DNA of 64,000 nucleotides from Virgibacillus subterraneus (lineage in GTDB: Bacteria > Bacillota > Bacilli > Bacillales > Amphibacillaceae): NCBI RefSeq assembly GCF_900110695.1, contig NZ_FOEH01000001.1, forward strand, positions 310,001-374,000, read 5' to 3'. Position 1 is the stretch's first letter, and the number at the start of each line of letters is the position of its first letter. Below the pieces are notes generated by a model. That model worked only from the letters and a program-made list of their open reading frames with translations. It was not told the origin of the DNA and did not search any database. Below are positions 44,839 to 53,703 of this stretch, one piece after another. The position numbers were made by a program, and so were the translations under genes.

Positions 44839-45993
44839 ATGGATAAAATAACGCGAGTTGGTATTGCTGGAACAGGTTTAATTGGTAAAGGGATAGCGTT
44901 GGAAGTTGGAAAACAATCTGAATTAAGCTTAGCAAAGGTTCTCACGCGCCGTGATATTACTACTATGAATGATTATCCCTTTCCAGAAAGACTTACAAAT
45001 TCCGTAGAAGATTTCATTGGAAATTGTGACTTAGTAGTCGAATGCAGTGGTGATGTTATATATGGAACTGAAGTTATCGATCAGGCATGCAAAGCTTCCT
45101 TACCTGTTATAACAATGAATGCTGAACTTCAAGTGACAACCGGTTCATATTTTGCAAAGAGGGGATTCATTACTGAAGCAGAGGGAGATCAACCTGGTTG
45201 TTTAGCATCATTACATGAAAATGTAGTAGAGATGGGCTTTAAACCATTAGTATATGGAAATATTAAAGGCTTTCTCAAATTAGATCCGATACTTGAAGAT
45301 ATGGAGTATTTCTCGAAAAGGAATGGTGTTCGTCTTGACATGACAATATCGTTTACAGATGGCACAAAAGTTCAAGTAGAACAAGCATTAGTTGCTAACG
45401 GACTTGGCGCTGGAATTGCTGTTGATGGGCTTCTGGCACCCAGTTCAAATGACTTAAACGCGACTGGTACCGAATTAGCTGAAGAGGCTAAACAGTTAGG
45501 GTATCCTATTTCTGAATTTGTGTTAGCACCAAAAGCTCCCCCTGGTGTATTTATTACAGCAGAACACGACAGCCGTCAAAAAGATGCCCTTCGTTATTTT
45601 AAGATGGGAGAAGGACCATATTATACAATTCTGCAAAACTTTCATCTTTGCCACCTGGAAGTCGTAAAAACAATCAAAAGGGTTATCAATGGGGGTGGTG
45701 TTCTATTAAACAACGGAGAAAATCCTTCAGTTGGAGTCGCGGCTATTGCAAAGAGAACACTTCAGCCTGGAGAGGAAATCGAAAAAGGAATTGGCAGTTT
45801 TCAGGTAAGAGGAGAAGCCGTTAAAATGACTTCGAATCAAAATCACGTTCCTGTTGGTTTGCTGGTGAATGCAGTCATGAAAAGAACAGTCGAAGAAGGA
45901 CAAATCATTACGTTCGATGATGTGGAGCTGCCCGAGAGCTTAGCTTTAACAGCATGGCTTGAGACGATTGAAAAGTTGCCAATTAATAGTTGA
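44839..45993 (+). CDS. NAD(P)-dependent oxidoreductase with C-terminal SAF domain
   Basis: About 384 residues from ATG 44839 after TAGGAGG. The N-terminal Rossmann domain (RVGIAGTGLIGKGIALEVG) and homoserine-dehydrogenase-like core (VVECSGDVIYG) are followed by a SAF domain (VAAIAKRTLQPGEEIEKGIGSFQVRG). Relatives of this fused type occur in surface sugar and carbohydrate clusters. It may reduce a branched or uronic acid-type sugar; the substrate is unknown. A terminator and a SinR-type box lie upstream, so it probably has its own promoter. Confidence 0.78.
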   Translation: MDKITRVGIAGTGLIGKGIALEVGKQSELSLAKVLTRRDITTMNDYPFPERLTNSVEDFIGNCDLVVECSGDVIYGTEVIDQACKASLPVITMNAELQVTTGSYFAKRGFITEAEGDQPGCLASLHENVVEMGFKPLVYGNIKGFLKLDPILEDMEYFSKRNGVRLDMTISFTDGTKVQVEQALVANGLGAGIAVDGLLAPSSNDLNATGTELAEEAKQLGYPISEFVLAPKAPPGVFITAEHDSRQKDALRYFKMGEGPYYTILQNFHLCHLEVVKTIKRVINGGGVLLNNGENPSVGVAAIAKRTLQPGEEIEKGIGSFQVRGEAVKMTSNQNHVPVGLLVNAVMKRTVEEGQIITFDDVELPESLALTAWLETIEKLPINS

Positions 45994-46040
45994 TAACGAG
46001 TTGAAGGCTAAAAATGGAATGAATTTAGGGAGGAGAACAG

Positions 46041-47353
46041 TTGAATATAACAGTAGTTGGGGCGGGGTATGTAGGATTAGTTACTGGCGTTTCTCTAGCA
46101 GATATTGGTCATTATGTCACATGTGTTGATGTTAATAAAGATAAGATTGCTAAATTGAAGGAGGGTCTCTCCTATTCATGAACCTGGCCTGGAATCACTT
46201 ATGCTAAAGAATATAGATGATAATAGGCTTAGTTTTACAAGTAGTTTGAAAGAGTGCCTTAAAGATACTGATATTATATATATTGCAGTTGGGACTCCAC
46301 AAAATAAAGATGGTACAGCTAATTTGAATTTCCTGGAAATAGTAGCAGAAGATATTGCAATGAATATTTCAAAAGATATAGAGAATCATTAAAAGTACTG
46401 TACCAGTAGGGACGAATGAATATATTGGGGAATTAATTAAAGCGAAGATCCCCAAAGATATATCCTTTGACATTGTTTCGAATCCGGAATTCTTGCGAGA
46501 AGGTTCAGCAATCAATGACACGTTTAATGGCGATCGTATTGTGATTGGTGCAGAAAATGATAAAGCAGCATCAATAATCGAACAGGTTAATAAACCATTC
46601 AGTGTCCCGATTTTTAAAACTGATATTCGAAGTGCAGAAATGATTAAATATGCATCTAATGCATTTCTAGCAACAAAAATTAGTTTTATAAATGAAATAT
46701 CTACTATTTGCGAAAAGCTTGGTGCAAATGTTGATGATGTTGCTAAAGGAATGGGGAAGGATAAAAGAGTTGGAAATCAATTTTTGAATGCAGGAATAGG
46801 CTATGGAGGATCTTGCTTTCCAAAAGATACAAATGCTTTGGTTCAAATCGCTGGTGGAGTACAACATGATTTTAATCTATTGAAAGCTGTAATAAATGTT
46901 AATAATAATCAGCAAACACTGTTAGTAGAGAAGGCACGACAACGCTTGGGTAGTCTGAAAGTTATGCGGATTGCTTTGCTGGGTTTAGCATTCAAACCAA
47001 ATACAGATGATATGCGTGAGGCTGCATCTATTGTTATTTCAACTGGACTTCTTCAAGAAGGTGCTGAGGTTATTGCTTATGACCCAATTGCAAATGAAGT
47101 TGCAAAGCACGTACTTTCTGAAAAAGTACAATTTGCTAATTCGATTAATGATGCCCTAACCGAAGCTAATCTAGCTCTTATCATAACAGAGTGGAGAGAA
47201 ATAATAGAATTAGACTTTAACAATGTCAGAAGATTGATGATTGACCCTATTATTATTGACGGAAGAAATTGCTTTTCACTAGATATGGTTAAAGATAAAG
47301 GGATAGAATATCATTCGGTTGGAAGGCCGGCGTTAAATGTGAGTCTGTATTGA
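46041..47353 (+). pseudogene. ugd: UDP-glucose 6-dehydrogenase with two frameshifts
   Basis: TTG at 46041 follows GGGAGGAG. Frame 1 reads [20 protein letters not shown] and breaks near 46170 in a CTCTCC run, where [13 protein letters not shown] continues in the next frame. That frame ends near 46385 (NLNFLEIVAEDIAMNIS), and the third frame resumes with IKSTVPVGTNEYIG and runs to 47353. The catalytic region GYGGSCFPKDTNAL and C-terminal domain are complete. Both shifts are equivalent to +1 or -2. Either the gene is dead or there are two assembly errors; it would supply UDP-glucuronate. Confidence 0.88.
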
Positions 47354-47405
47354 TATAGCATTCTGCTACAAGTCAAGTTCGAGACTTTGAAGGGAGGAAC
47401 TTTAC

Positions 47406-48545
47406 TTGGAAAGAAACACTACAATAGACGTTGTAAAATGTTTTGCGGTATTTATAGTTGTCTGTTTACATACCGTAACTTATGGCTACGATTGGCAGAG
47501 TAGTGAACATATATCCTTTATAATAGGTGTTTTTCCAAGATGGGTAATCCCCTTCTTTTTTATTGTTTCAGGATACTTCTTTGGCCAAAAAGTGATGAAT
47601 AACTTTACCTCAAAAGCCTATTTTAGCCGCTATATGTTCAAGCTGATTGGATTGTTTATTACTTGGTACTTATTTTATCTGATTTATGATCTTATTTTAC
47701 GAGCTGTGCTAGCTATTTATATGGGGTTAAACGTAAGTTCTGAGTTGAATCAATACATAAAGACTTTTGTAAATATAGATGCCCTTTATTATGGAGAAGG
47801 GATGACGTCGTATCATTTGTGGTACTTGACGGCGTTAATTTGGTCGATTGTTATCTTATATGTATTTATCAGAATTCGAAAGCTAGGTCTGCTGCTGATT
47901 TTGGGCGCTATCTTAAATATAATTGGTCTCTTTGGACAAACATATACAAGTATATTTCACTTACCAATACAAACGAAAGACGCATTGTTCTTTGGAGTAT
48001 TTTATACAACACTTGGCTGCTATATTGCCTTTCATTATAAATGGATAATGCAGAAAGTCCGTGGAATTAAATCAAGATACTTTATTTACTTGATTCTGCT
48101 TTTTTCATTAATTCAGGTTATGGAGAGATTAATTACTGTATTTGTGCTAGACGGTGAACGGACCATTGGGGATTATTACTTATCAACTGCCCCTTTAACA
48201 TTATGTTTTTTATTTATAGCATTGAAAAATAAATCGATAGGTCCAAAAACATTTATAGCAAAAGTGGGTAAAAATGCAGTAGGGATATATGTTTCACATT
48301 TATTTATAATAAGTATTGCAGCGCTTTCTCTTAATTTTATGGGGCTGGAGTATTTAAGGAATAATATCTTGTTTAATTTTATATTTGCGTTTGTCATTTT
48401 TATTATTTCTTATTACTTCTATAAAGTATTTAACTTATGTCTGTATAGGATTAATTTGTTATTTTCTTTGCTTAGATTTGGTAATAATACCAGCAAGAAC
48501 AGTGCCCCCATGATGGAAGAAGAAGTTAAAAAGACAGCTATTTAA
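47406..48545 (+). CDS. Acyltransferase family 3 membrane protein
   Basis: 379 residues with about ten membrane segments. ERNTTIDVVKCFAVFIVVCLHTVTYGYDW at the start has the family His, followed by PRWVIPFFFIVSGYFFG. It is a PF01757-type O-acyltransferase of surface polymers. It starts with TTG after GGGAGG. The C-terminal tail (about 25 residues) is polar and cytoplasmic. Confidence 0.8.
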   Translation: MERNTTIDVVKCFAVFIVVCLHTVTYGYDWQSSEHISFIIGVFPRWVIPFFFIVSGYFFGQKVMNNFTSKAYFSRYMFKLIGLFITWYLFYLIYDLILRAVLAIYMGLNVSSELNQYIKTFVNIDALYYGEGMTSYHLWYLTALIWSIVILYVFIRIRKLGLLLILGAILNIIGLFGQTYTSIFHLPIQTKDALFFGVFYTTLGCYIAFHYKWIMQKVRGIKSRYFIYLILLFSLIQVMERLITVFVLDGERTIGDYYLSTAPLTLCFLFIALKNKSIGPKTFIAKVGKNAVGIYVSHLFIISIAALSLNFMGLEYLRNNILFNFIFAFVIFIISYYFYKVFNLCLYRINLLFSLLRFGNNTSKNSAPMMEEEVKKTAI

Positions 48546-48564
48546 AGAAAATGAGGTGGTAACA

Positions 48565-49281
48565 ATGAAACTAGCATTTATCTCTGACATCCATGGTAAT
48601 GCACTTGCTTTGGATGCAGTTTTGAAAGACATAGAACAGAAAGAAATAGATAAGATTTTTGTTCTTGGCGATTTGTGCTTTAGAGGTCCAGAGCCAAAGC
48701 GTTCACTTGAGTTAGTAAAATCATTGAATACGGATGTTATCAAAGGAAATGCCGATGAGTGGGTAGTACGTGGAGTTCAAAATGACGAGGTACCTGAACA
48801 GGCTTTCGAAATAATGAATAAGGAAAGAGACTGGACTTACTCCAAACTTAGTTCGAATAGCATCGATTATCTTAGTCAGCTTCCAACAGAGTTAAACCTA
48901 GAATATAGTAACTTCAAAATTCATGCATTCCATGCGACGCCGTTAAGTTTGTTTGATGTTGTTCAACCACATGAGCATGATGATTCCGTAGAGGAAAAAC
49001 TAATGCAACGAGATGCTGATCTATATATATATGGGCACATCCATAAAGCCTATATCAGATATATAAATGGAAAATGTATTGTGAATACAGGTAGTGTTGG
49101 CTTGCCGTTTGACGGACTGAACATGGCTTCGTACGTTGTGGTGGATGTTGAAAATGAGAGTTTTCAAGTGTCTATTGTAAGAGTTAAGTATAACGAACAT
49201 GATGTGATTGGGCAGTTTAAAAATACATATTATCCAAATATCAATACTATGGAGAAAATCTTAATAAATGCCAGGGTTTAA
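48565..49281 (+). CDS. YfcE-type metallophosphoesterase
   Basis: About 238 residues from ATG 48565 after GAGGTGGT. The metallophosphatase motifs are complete: FISDIHGNALALDAVL (D-x-H), LGDLCFRGP (GD), GNADEW (GN-D/E), HAFHATP and YGHIHKAYI (GHxH). It should be cytoplasmic; no signal peptide. It lies just upstream of the lasso operon but is separated by a probable promoter and operator. Substrate unknown. Confidence 0.83.
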   Translation: MKLAFISDIHGNALALDAVLKDIEQKEIDKIFVLGDLCFRGPEPKRSLELVKSLNTDVIKGNADEWVVRGVQNDEVPEQAFEIMNKERDWTYSKLSSNSIDYLSQLPTELNLEYSNFKIHAFHATPLSLFDVVQPHEHDDSVEEKLMQRDADLYIYGHIHKAYIRYINGKCIVNTGSVGLPFDGLNMASYVVVDVENESFQVSIVRVKYNEHDVIGQFKNTYYPNINTMEKILINARV

Positions 49282-49313
49282 AGTATATTTTACGGTTGCA
49301 TTCTTTAAGTATT

Positions 49314-49338
49314 TATAGTATTGTTCGTTATAAGGAAC
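49314..49338 (+). promoter_or_regulatory. Lasso unit 1 promoter region with SinR-type operator
   Basis: A TATAGT -10 candidate at 49314-49319 is followed by the palindrome GTTCGTTATAAGGAAC at 49323-49338 (with TT and AA flanks, 6-bp arms). No strong -35 is evident (TTACGG or TACGGT at the right distance). The operator has the same 16-bp length and core as the box in the EPS promoter. It lies 67 bp before the cyclase start. Confidence 0.6.
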
Positions 49339-49405
49339 AAATTGGTATGGTATTGAACTAATTCTAAATATAGAAATGCTAGAGTATTTTAAACTGGAGG
49401 AAGCC

Positions 49406-51409
49406 ATGAGTGCAATTGCTGGAATTTATAATATAAGCGAAGAACCTGTATCACGGGAACATAGTCTAGGAATGATGAAAGCATTGCAGAAATTCCCTGC
49501 GGATGATGTTCAGATATGGCAAAAACAGAATATCTTTTTAGGCTGTCATGCCCAGTGGATAACACCTGAATCAGTTGGGGAGCAGCTACCTTACTATGAC
49601 TATGAGCGGCAATTATCAATAACAGCGGATGCGATTATTGACAATCGTCTGGAATTGTTTCAGAAATTGCAAATTGATGAAGATGAAGGGGAAATCATAC
49701 CTGATAGCCAACTAATTTTGCTAGCCTACTATAAATGGGGGAAGGAAACTCCTAAACATTTAATAGGTGATTTTGCATTTATGATTTGGGATGAGAAAAG
49801 GAAAAGACTATTTGGTGCGAGGGACTTTTCTGGAGCTAGAACGCTCTATTTTTTCCATAAAAATCAGCGATTCGCCTTTTGTACGGTCATGCAGCCATTA
49901 TTAGCGTTACCTTATATAGAAAAGTGTATAAATGAACAGTGGCTTGCGGAATACCTAGCTATACCTAACATGATTGATGTCGTCGATAGCTCAATAACCG
50001 TCATTGAAAATATTCAACAAGTTCCTCCATCTCACTCAATTTCAGTAGAGGATGGAAAAATAATAATATCAAAGTATAATACGCTGATTTCAGTTAAAAA
50101 TGTTAGCTATAAAAAGGATGAAGATTACGTTGAAGCATTTAAAGAGGTATTTCAAACCGCAGTGAATTCACGCTTACGTACATTCCACTCAGTTGGCTCT
50201 CAGTTAAGTGGTGGTTTAGATTCGGGTGCAGTCGCTAGTTTTGCAGCTAAGTCTTTACAAAAAGTAAATAAACAATTATATACATATAGTTATATTCCAG
50301 AGAACGACTTTATAGATTGGACACCTAGTCACAGAATGGCTGATGAACAGGATTATATTAAATCAACTGTTAAATATGCTGGTAATATAGAGGACCACTA
50401 TTTGCGCTTTGAAGGCAGAAGTTCCATTTCAGAAATTGATGAATGGCTTGAAATAATGGAAATGCCTTATAAATTTTTTGAAAATTCTCTTTGGTTAAAG
50501 GGGATATATGCGGAAGCAAAACACCAGGGAATCGGGGTGCTTTTGAATGGTGCGAGGGGTAACTTTTCAATTTCCTGGGGACCGGCTTTGGATTATTATG
50601 GGCTCCTCCTTAAAAAGATGAAGTTGCCTCGACTTAGGGACGAATTGCAGCGTTATAGCTTAAAAACAGGAATAACTAATAAATCCCGATTACTTTCAGT
50701 TATTGGAAAGAAAGCATTTCCGTTAATGAATCGATTGGGTCAGCCGCAAGAAGTTTATCAATTGCCGATGCTAATAAATCCTGAATTTGCAAAGGAATAT
50801 AAGGTATTTAATAAGCTTCAGGAAAACGGGATTGATATGGATGGAGCCTCAAAATACAACATTTATGAAATAAGGAAAAGACACTTTGAAAAGGAATTTA
50901 TGTGGAATTCAACTGGAACATCTGGAACGAAATTATCTTTACGTTATGGGGTTTGGAACCGCGATCCAACTAATGATATAAGGGTCATTCGATTTTGTTT
51001 ATCATTACCGGAAGAACAGTTTGTGAAAGATGGATTAGACCGAGCACTTATTCGAAGGGCAACAGAAGGATTTCTTCCTGATAGAGTTAGATTGAATCAA
51101 AAGGTAAGAGGGATTCAAGGGGCTGATTGGATTCATCGATCAACTCCATCTTGGGATTCGTTTTTAGAAGAATTAAAACAACTCGTTAAAGATCCTATAG
51201 TCTCGAATTTTTTGAATATAGAAATGCTTGAAACAGCCATTCCCAAAGTTCAGGAAGGACCACGACCAGAATATGCGTTTGACCCAGAACTCAGGGTTTT
51301 AATGCGCGCCTTAATTGTTTATCGTTTCTTAAAGTCATTTTACCTTGAGGGAGGTGATATCTATGCAAAAAGAATGGCAAAAACCAATGTTGGAAGTGTT
51401 AGACATTAA
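49406..51409 (+). CDS. Lasso peptide macrolactam synthetase 1 (asparagine synthase-like)
   Basis: About 667 residues from ATG 49406, 5 nt after GGAGG; the earlier ATG 49376 lacks a site. The N-terminal glutamine amidotransferase-like domain starts MSAIAGI, so the catalytic Cys2 of true AsnB is lost, as usual for lasso cyclases. The ATP-binding LSGGLDSGAVASFA motif lies near residue 270. It would adenylate a side-chain carboxylate (here Asp9 of the core) and close the ring. It is a full-length paralogue of the gene at 51748. The last 16 codons overlap precursor 1 in another frame. Confidence 0.9.
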   Translation: MSAIAGIYNISEEPVSREHSLGMMKALQKFPADDVQIWQKQNIFLGCHAQWITPESVGEQLPYYDYERQLSITADAIIDNRLELFQKLQIDEDEGEIIPDSQLILLAYYKWGKETPKHLIGDFAFMIWDEKRKRLFGARDFSGARTLYFFHKNQRFAFCTVMQPLLALPYIEKCINEQWLAEYLAIPNMIDVVDSSITVIENIQQVPPSHSISVEDGKIIISKYNTLISVKNVSYKKDEDYVEAFKEVFQTAVNSRLRTFHSVGSQLSGGLDSGAVASFAAKSLQKVNKQLYTYSYIPENDFIDWTPSHRMADEQDYIKSTVKYAGNIEDHYLRFEGRSSISEIDEWLEIMEMPYKFFENSLWLKGIYAEAKHQGIGVLLNGARGNFSISWGPALDYYGLLLKKMKLPRLRDELQRYSLKTGITNKSRLLSVIGKKAFPLMNRLGQPQEVYQLPMLINPEFAKEYKVFNKLQENGIDMDGASKYNIYEIRKRHFEKEFMWNSTGTSGTKLSLRYGVWNRDPTNDIRVIRFCLSLPEEQFVKDGLDRALIRRATEGFLPDRVRLNQKVRGIQGADWIHRSTPSWDSFLEELKQLVKDPIVSNFLNIEMLETAIPKVQEGPRPEYAFDPELRVLMRALIVYRFLKSFYLEGGDIYAKRMAKTNVGSVRH

Positions 51410-51494
51410 CAAGACAATGCAGGGACCTGGAATTAGGGATGTAGATGCTACATTTGAAGATGACGATGAGTCAGTTCAACTTCATGAAAGTTAA
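51363..51494 (+). CDS. Lasso peptide precursor 1 (paeninodin-like)
   Basis: 43 residues with a perfect AGGGAGGTGAT ribosome site. The leader MQKEWQKPMLEVLDINKTM has the WxxPxL motif recognised by the RRE protein and Thr at the penultimate position. The predicted core of 24 residues begins QGPGIRDVD, with Asp9 as ring acceptor, then an acidic FEDDDE stretch and a C-terminal Ser. The GPG and Asp9 layout is that of paeninodin. The C-terminal Ser is the expected kinase target. It is too short for standard ORF callers and overlaps the cyclase end. Confidence 0.9.
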   Translation: MQKEWQKPMLEVLDINKTMQGPGIRDVDATFEDDDESVQLHES

Positions 51495-51526
51495 TTTTGG
51501 ATTTTACAGCAACATTATGGATTTAC

Positions 51527-51558
51527 AGCCCTTATACATATAGTGAGGTATGAGGGCT
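51527..51558 (+). other. Conserved hairpin after precursor 1
   Basis: AGCCCTTATAC pairs with GTATGAGGGCT (11 bp, one G-U) around a 10-nt loop, 32 bp after the stop. It is not followed by a T-run. The same hairpin follows precursor 2 at 53880, so it is probably a conserved mRNA 3' stabiliser or attenuator. Confidence 0.6.
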
Positions 51559-51628
51559 AATTCCATATAAAAATCTTAATTGCTTGATTGACACTATAGC
51601 TGAAAAGTGGTAAATTTATGTAAACGTT

Positions 51629-51644
51629 GTATTTTATAACGAAC
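51629..51644 (-). promoter_or_regulatory. SinR-type half operator in the intermodule gap
   Basis: Read on the minus strand, GTTCGTTATAAAATAC has one perfect arm and the same core as the boxes at 11890 and 49323. The other arm is lost. It lies about 55 bp upstream of the next full operator. Confidence 0.4.
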
Positions 51645-51693
51645 AAAATATTCTTATACTACGAATACTTTTTAACATATATTTTTTTTGATT

Positions 51694-51713
51694 TATAGTT
51701 CTTTAATGAGAAC
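51694..51713 (+). promoter_or_regulatory. Lasso unit 2 promoter region with SinR-type operator
   Basis: TATAGT at 51694-51699 is a -10 candidate (TTTAAC at 51671-51676 is a weak -35 at 17 bp). The palindrome GTTCTTTAATGAGAAC at 51698-51713 overlaps its last bases. The left half is an exact GTTCTTT SinR site. TTTATAGT is also found before the operator of unit 1. Confidence 0.6.
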
Positions 51714-51747
51714 AACAGCTTTGGTGTAATCGATAAGGAGGCCCCCA

Positions 51748-53688
51748 ATGAGTGCAATAACGGGAATTTTTCATGCTAACAGAGGTCCTATTCCAGTTGA
51801 CCATATCGATAGCCTAATGAAGTCCCTCTTACAATATCCCTCCGACAATATTAATACATGGAAAAACGATAATATATTCCTGGGGTGCCATGCCCAGTGG
51901 ATAACACCAGAGTCAATAGGCGAGCTACTGCCATATTATGATTATGAAAGACAGCTAGCAATTACAGCTGATGCCATTATCGATAATCGGGATGAATTGT
52001 TCAATATGCTACAGGTTGATCAAGAACAAAGGAAGTCAATGCCCGATAGCAAATTAATTCTGTTGGCGTATTATAAATGGGGAGAAGAAGCACCAAAGAA
52101 GCTGCTCGGTGATTTTGCATTCATGATATGGGATGAAAAAGAACATAAGTTATTTGGTGCAAGAGATTTTTCAGGTGCAAGGACTCTGTATTATTACCGT
52201 AACGACAGCAGGTTTGCCTTTTCTACAACGATAGAACCATTATTCACATTGCCGTATGTAAATAAAGAATTGAATGAACAGTGGCTTGCTGAATTTATAG
52301 CAATCCCAACGATGGTCGAAGCGGTTGATATGTTTTCGACGGTTTACAAGTCCATCCAACAGATTCCACCTTCACATTGTATAACGGTTAAGGATGGAAA
52401 GGTTTCGCTGTCAAGATATTGCACGGTCGAAGTGAATGAAACACTCAGGCTTAATTCCAACGCAGAGTATGAGGAAGCATTTCGCGATGTATTTCAAAAG
52501 TCAGTAAAGGCAAGGGTTCGTACACATGGAGAGGTTGGATCACATTTAAGTGGCGGATTAGATTCTGGTTCTGTAGTCAGTTTTGCAGCACCGGTGCTTA
52601 AAAAGGAAAATAAACGATTACATACTTTTAGTTATGTTCCCGAAGGTTCTTTTGACGATTGGACTCCTAATTACTATGTAGCAAATGAAAGTCCGTATAT
52701 AAAGGAAACTGTAAATCATGTAGGTAATATATCGGATAACTATTTAAGTTTCGATGGCAAAAGCCCTTTATCAGAAGTCGATAATTTTCTCGAAATTATG
52801 GAGATGCCTTATAAGTTCTTTGAAAATGCTTTTTGGTTAAAAGGAATAAATGAACATGCCCAGAAAAACGGGGTAAAAATGATGCTAAACGGGGCAAGAG
52901 GAAACCACTCTATTTCGTGGGGGTCCATGAAATTAACGTATGATTATTATACAGATATGTTTAAGAAGTTAAGTTGGATCAGCCTTTATAACGAATTAGA
53001 TGCATACTGTACTAATTATAATACTGGGAAGTCCGTTGTTGCTCCTTTTATTGTTCAAAGAGCACTGCGGTCATTAGTTACAAAAAAGAAACAACAGCAT
53101 GATTACTTCCCCGCATTTATTAGTCCATCATTGGCAGAAGAGACGAATGTATTTGAAAAGCTTAAAGCTAATGGCTTCAGCTTGAACAGTAACCTTACTA
53201 ATCTAACTGAATATAGAAATAATTATTATAAGCAGCTATTTACTTGGAATAAAAGTGGGGTGGCTGAAACAAAACTGTCTTTACGATATGGAATATGGAA
53301 TCGTGACCCAACCAACGATCTAAACGTCATTCGTTTTTGCCTAGCGCTACCAAATGAACAGTATGTAACAGGTGGTATGGAAAGATCGATCATTCGGCGG
53401 TCTATGAAAGGTTTCCTGCCAGATGAGGTAAGGCTGAACCAAAGAAAACGCGGCATACAGGGAGCAGATATCGTCCACCGAATGAAATCTGATTGGAATG
53501 GTTTTATTTATGAACTACATGAGCTTTCTAAAGACAGTAAAGTTAACGAGTTTATAAACGGGAGGATAATTAAAGAAGCATTATCAAATATAGGGACTGA
53601 GCCAAAGCAAGAATTACTGTTTGATGCAAATTTTAAATTGTTGACGCGAAGTTTGATCGTTTCCCGTTTTATTAAACGTTTTCGCTAA
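51748..53688 (+). CDS. Lasso peptide macrolactam synthetase 2 (asparagine synthase-like)
   Basis: 646 residues, ATG after AAGGAGG. The sequence is colinear with cyclase 1, sharing NIFLGCHAQWITPES, LPYYDYERQL, LLAYYKWG and the ATP-binding LSGGLDSGSVVSFA (near residue 269). The amidotransferase Cys is absent (MSAITGI). It ends SRFIKRFR 15 bp before precursor 2 and does not overlap it, in contrast with cyclase 1. Each cyclase presumably serves the precursor downstream of it, but cross-use is possible. Confidence 0.9.
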   Translation: MSAITGIFHANRGPIPVDHIDSLMKSLLQYPSDNINTWKNDNIFLGCHAQWITPESIGELLPYYDYERQLAITADAIIDNRDELFNMLQVDQEQRKSMPDSKLILLAYYKWGEEAPKKLLGDFAFMIWDEKEHKLFGARDFSGARTLYYYRNDSRFAFSTTIEPLFTLPYVNKELNEQWLAEFIAIPTMVEAVDMFSTVYKSIQQIPPSHCITVKDGKVSLSRYCTVEVNETLRLNSNAEYEEAFRDVFQKSVKARVRTHGEVGSHLSGGLDSGSVVSFAAPVLKKENKRLHTFSYVPEGSFDDWTPNYYVANESPYIKETVNHVGNISDNYLSFDGKSPLSEVDNFLEIMEMPYKFFENAFWLKGINEHAQKNGVKMMLNGARGNHSISWGSMKLTYDYYTDMFKKLSWISLYNELDAYCTNYNTGKSVVAPFIVQRALRSLVTKKKQQHDYFPAFISPSLAEETNVFEKLKANGFSLNSNLTNLTEYRNNYYKQLFTWNKSGVAETKLSLRYGIWNRDPTNDLNVIRFCLALPNEQYVTGGMERSIIRRSMKGFLPDEVRLNQRKRGIQGADIVHRMKSDWNGFIYELHELSKDSKVNEFINGRIIKEALSNIGTEPKQELLFDANFKLLTRSLIVSRFIKRFR

Positions 53689-53703
53689 GAAGGAGGTGAT
53701 AAC

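Noticed and set aside
49406-53688. Two asparagine synthetases (asnB-like) for amino acid synthesis
   Set aside because: Both lack the N-terminal catalytic Cys, sit next to lasso precursors and share the cluster with B1, B2, kinase and exporter, so they are lasso cyclases.
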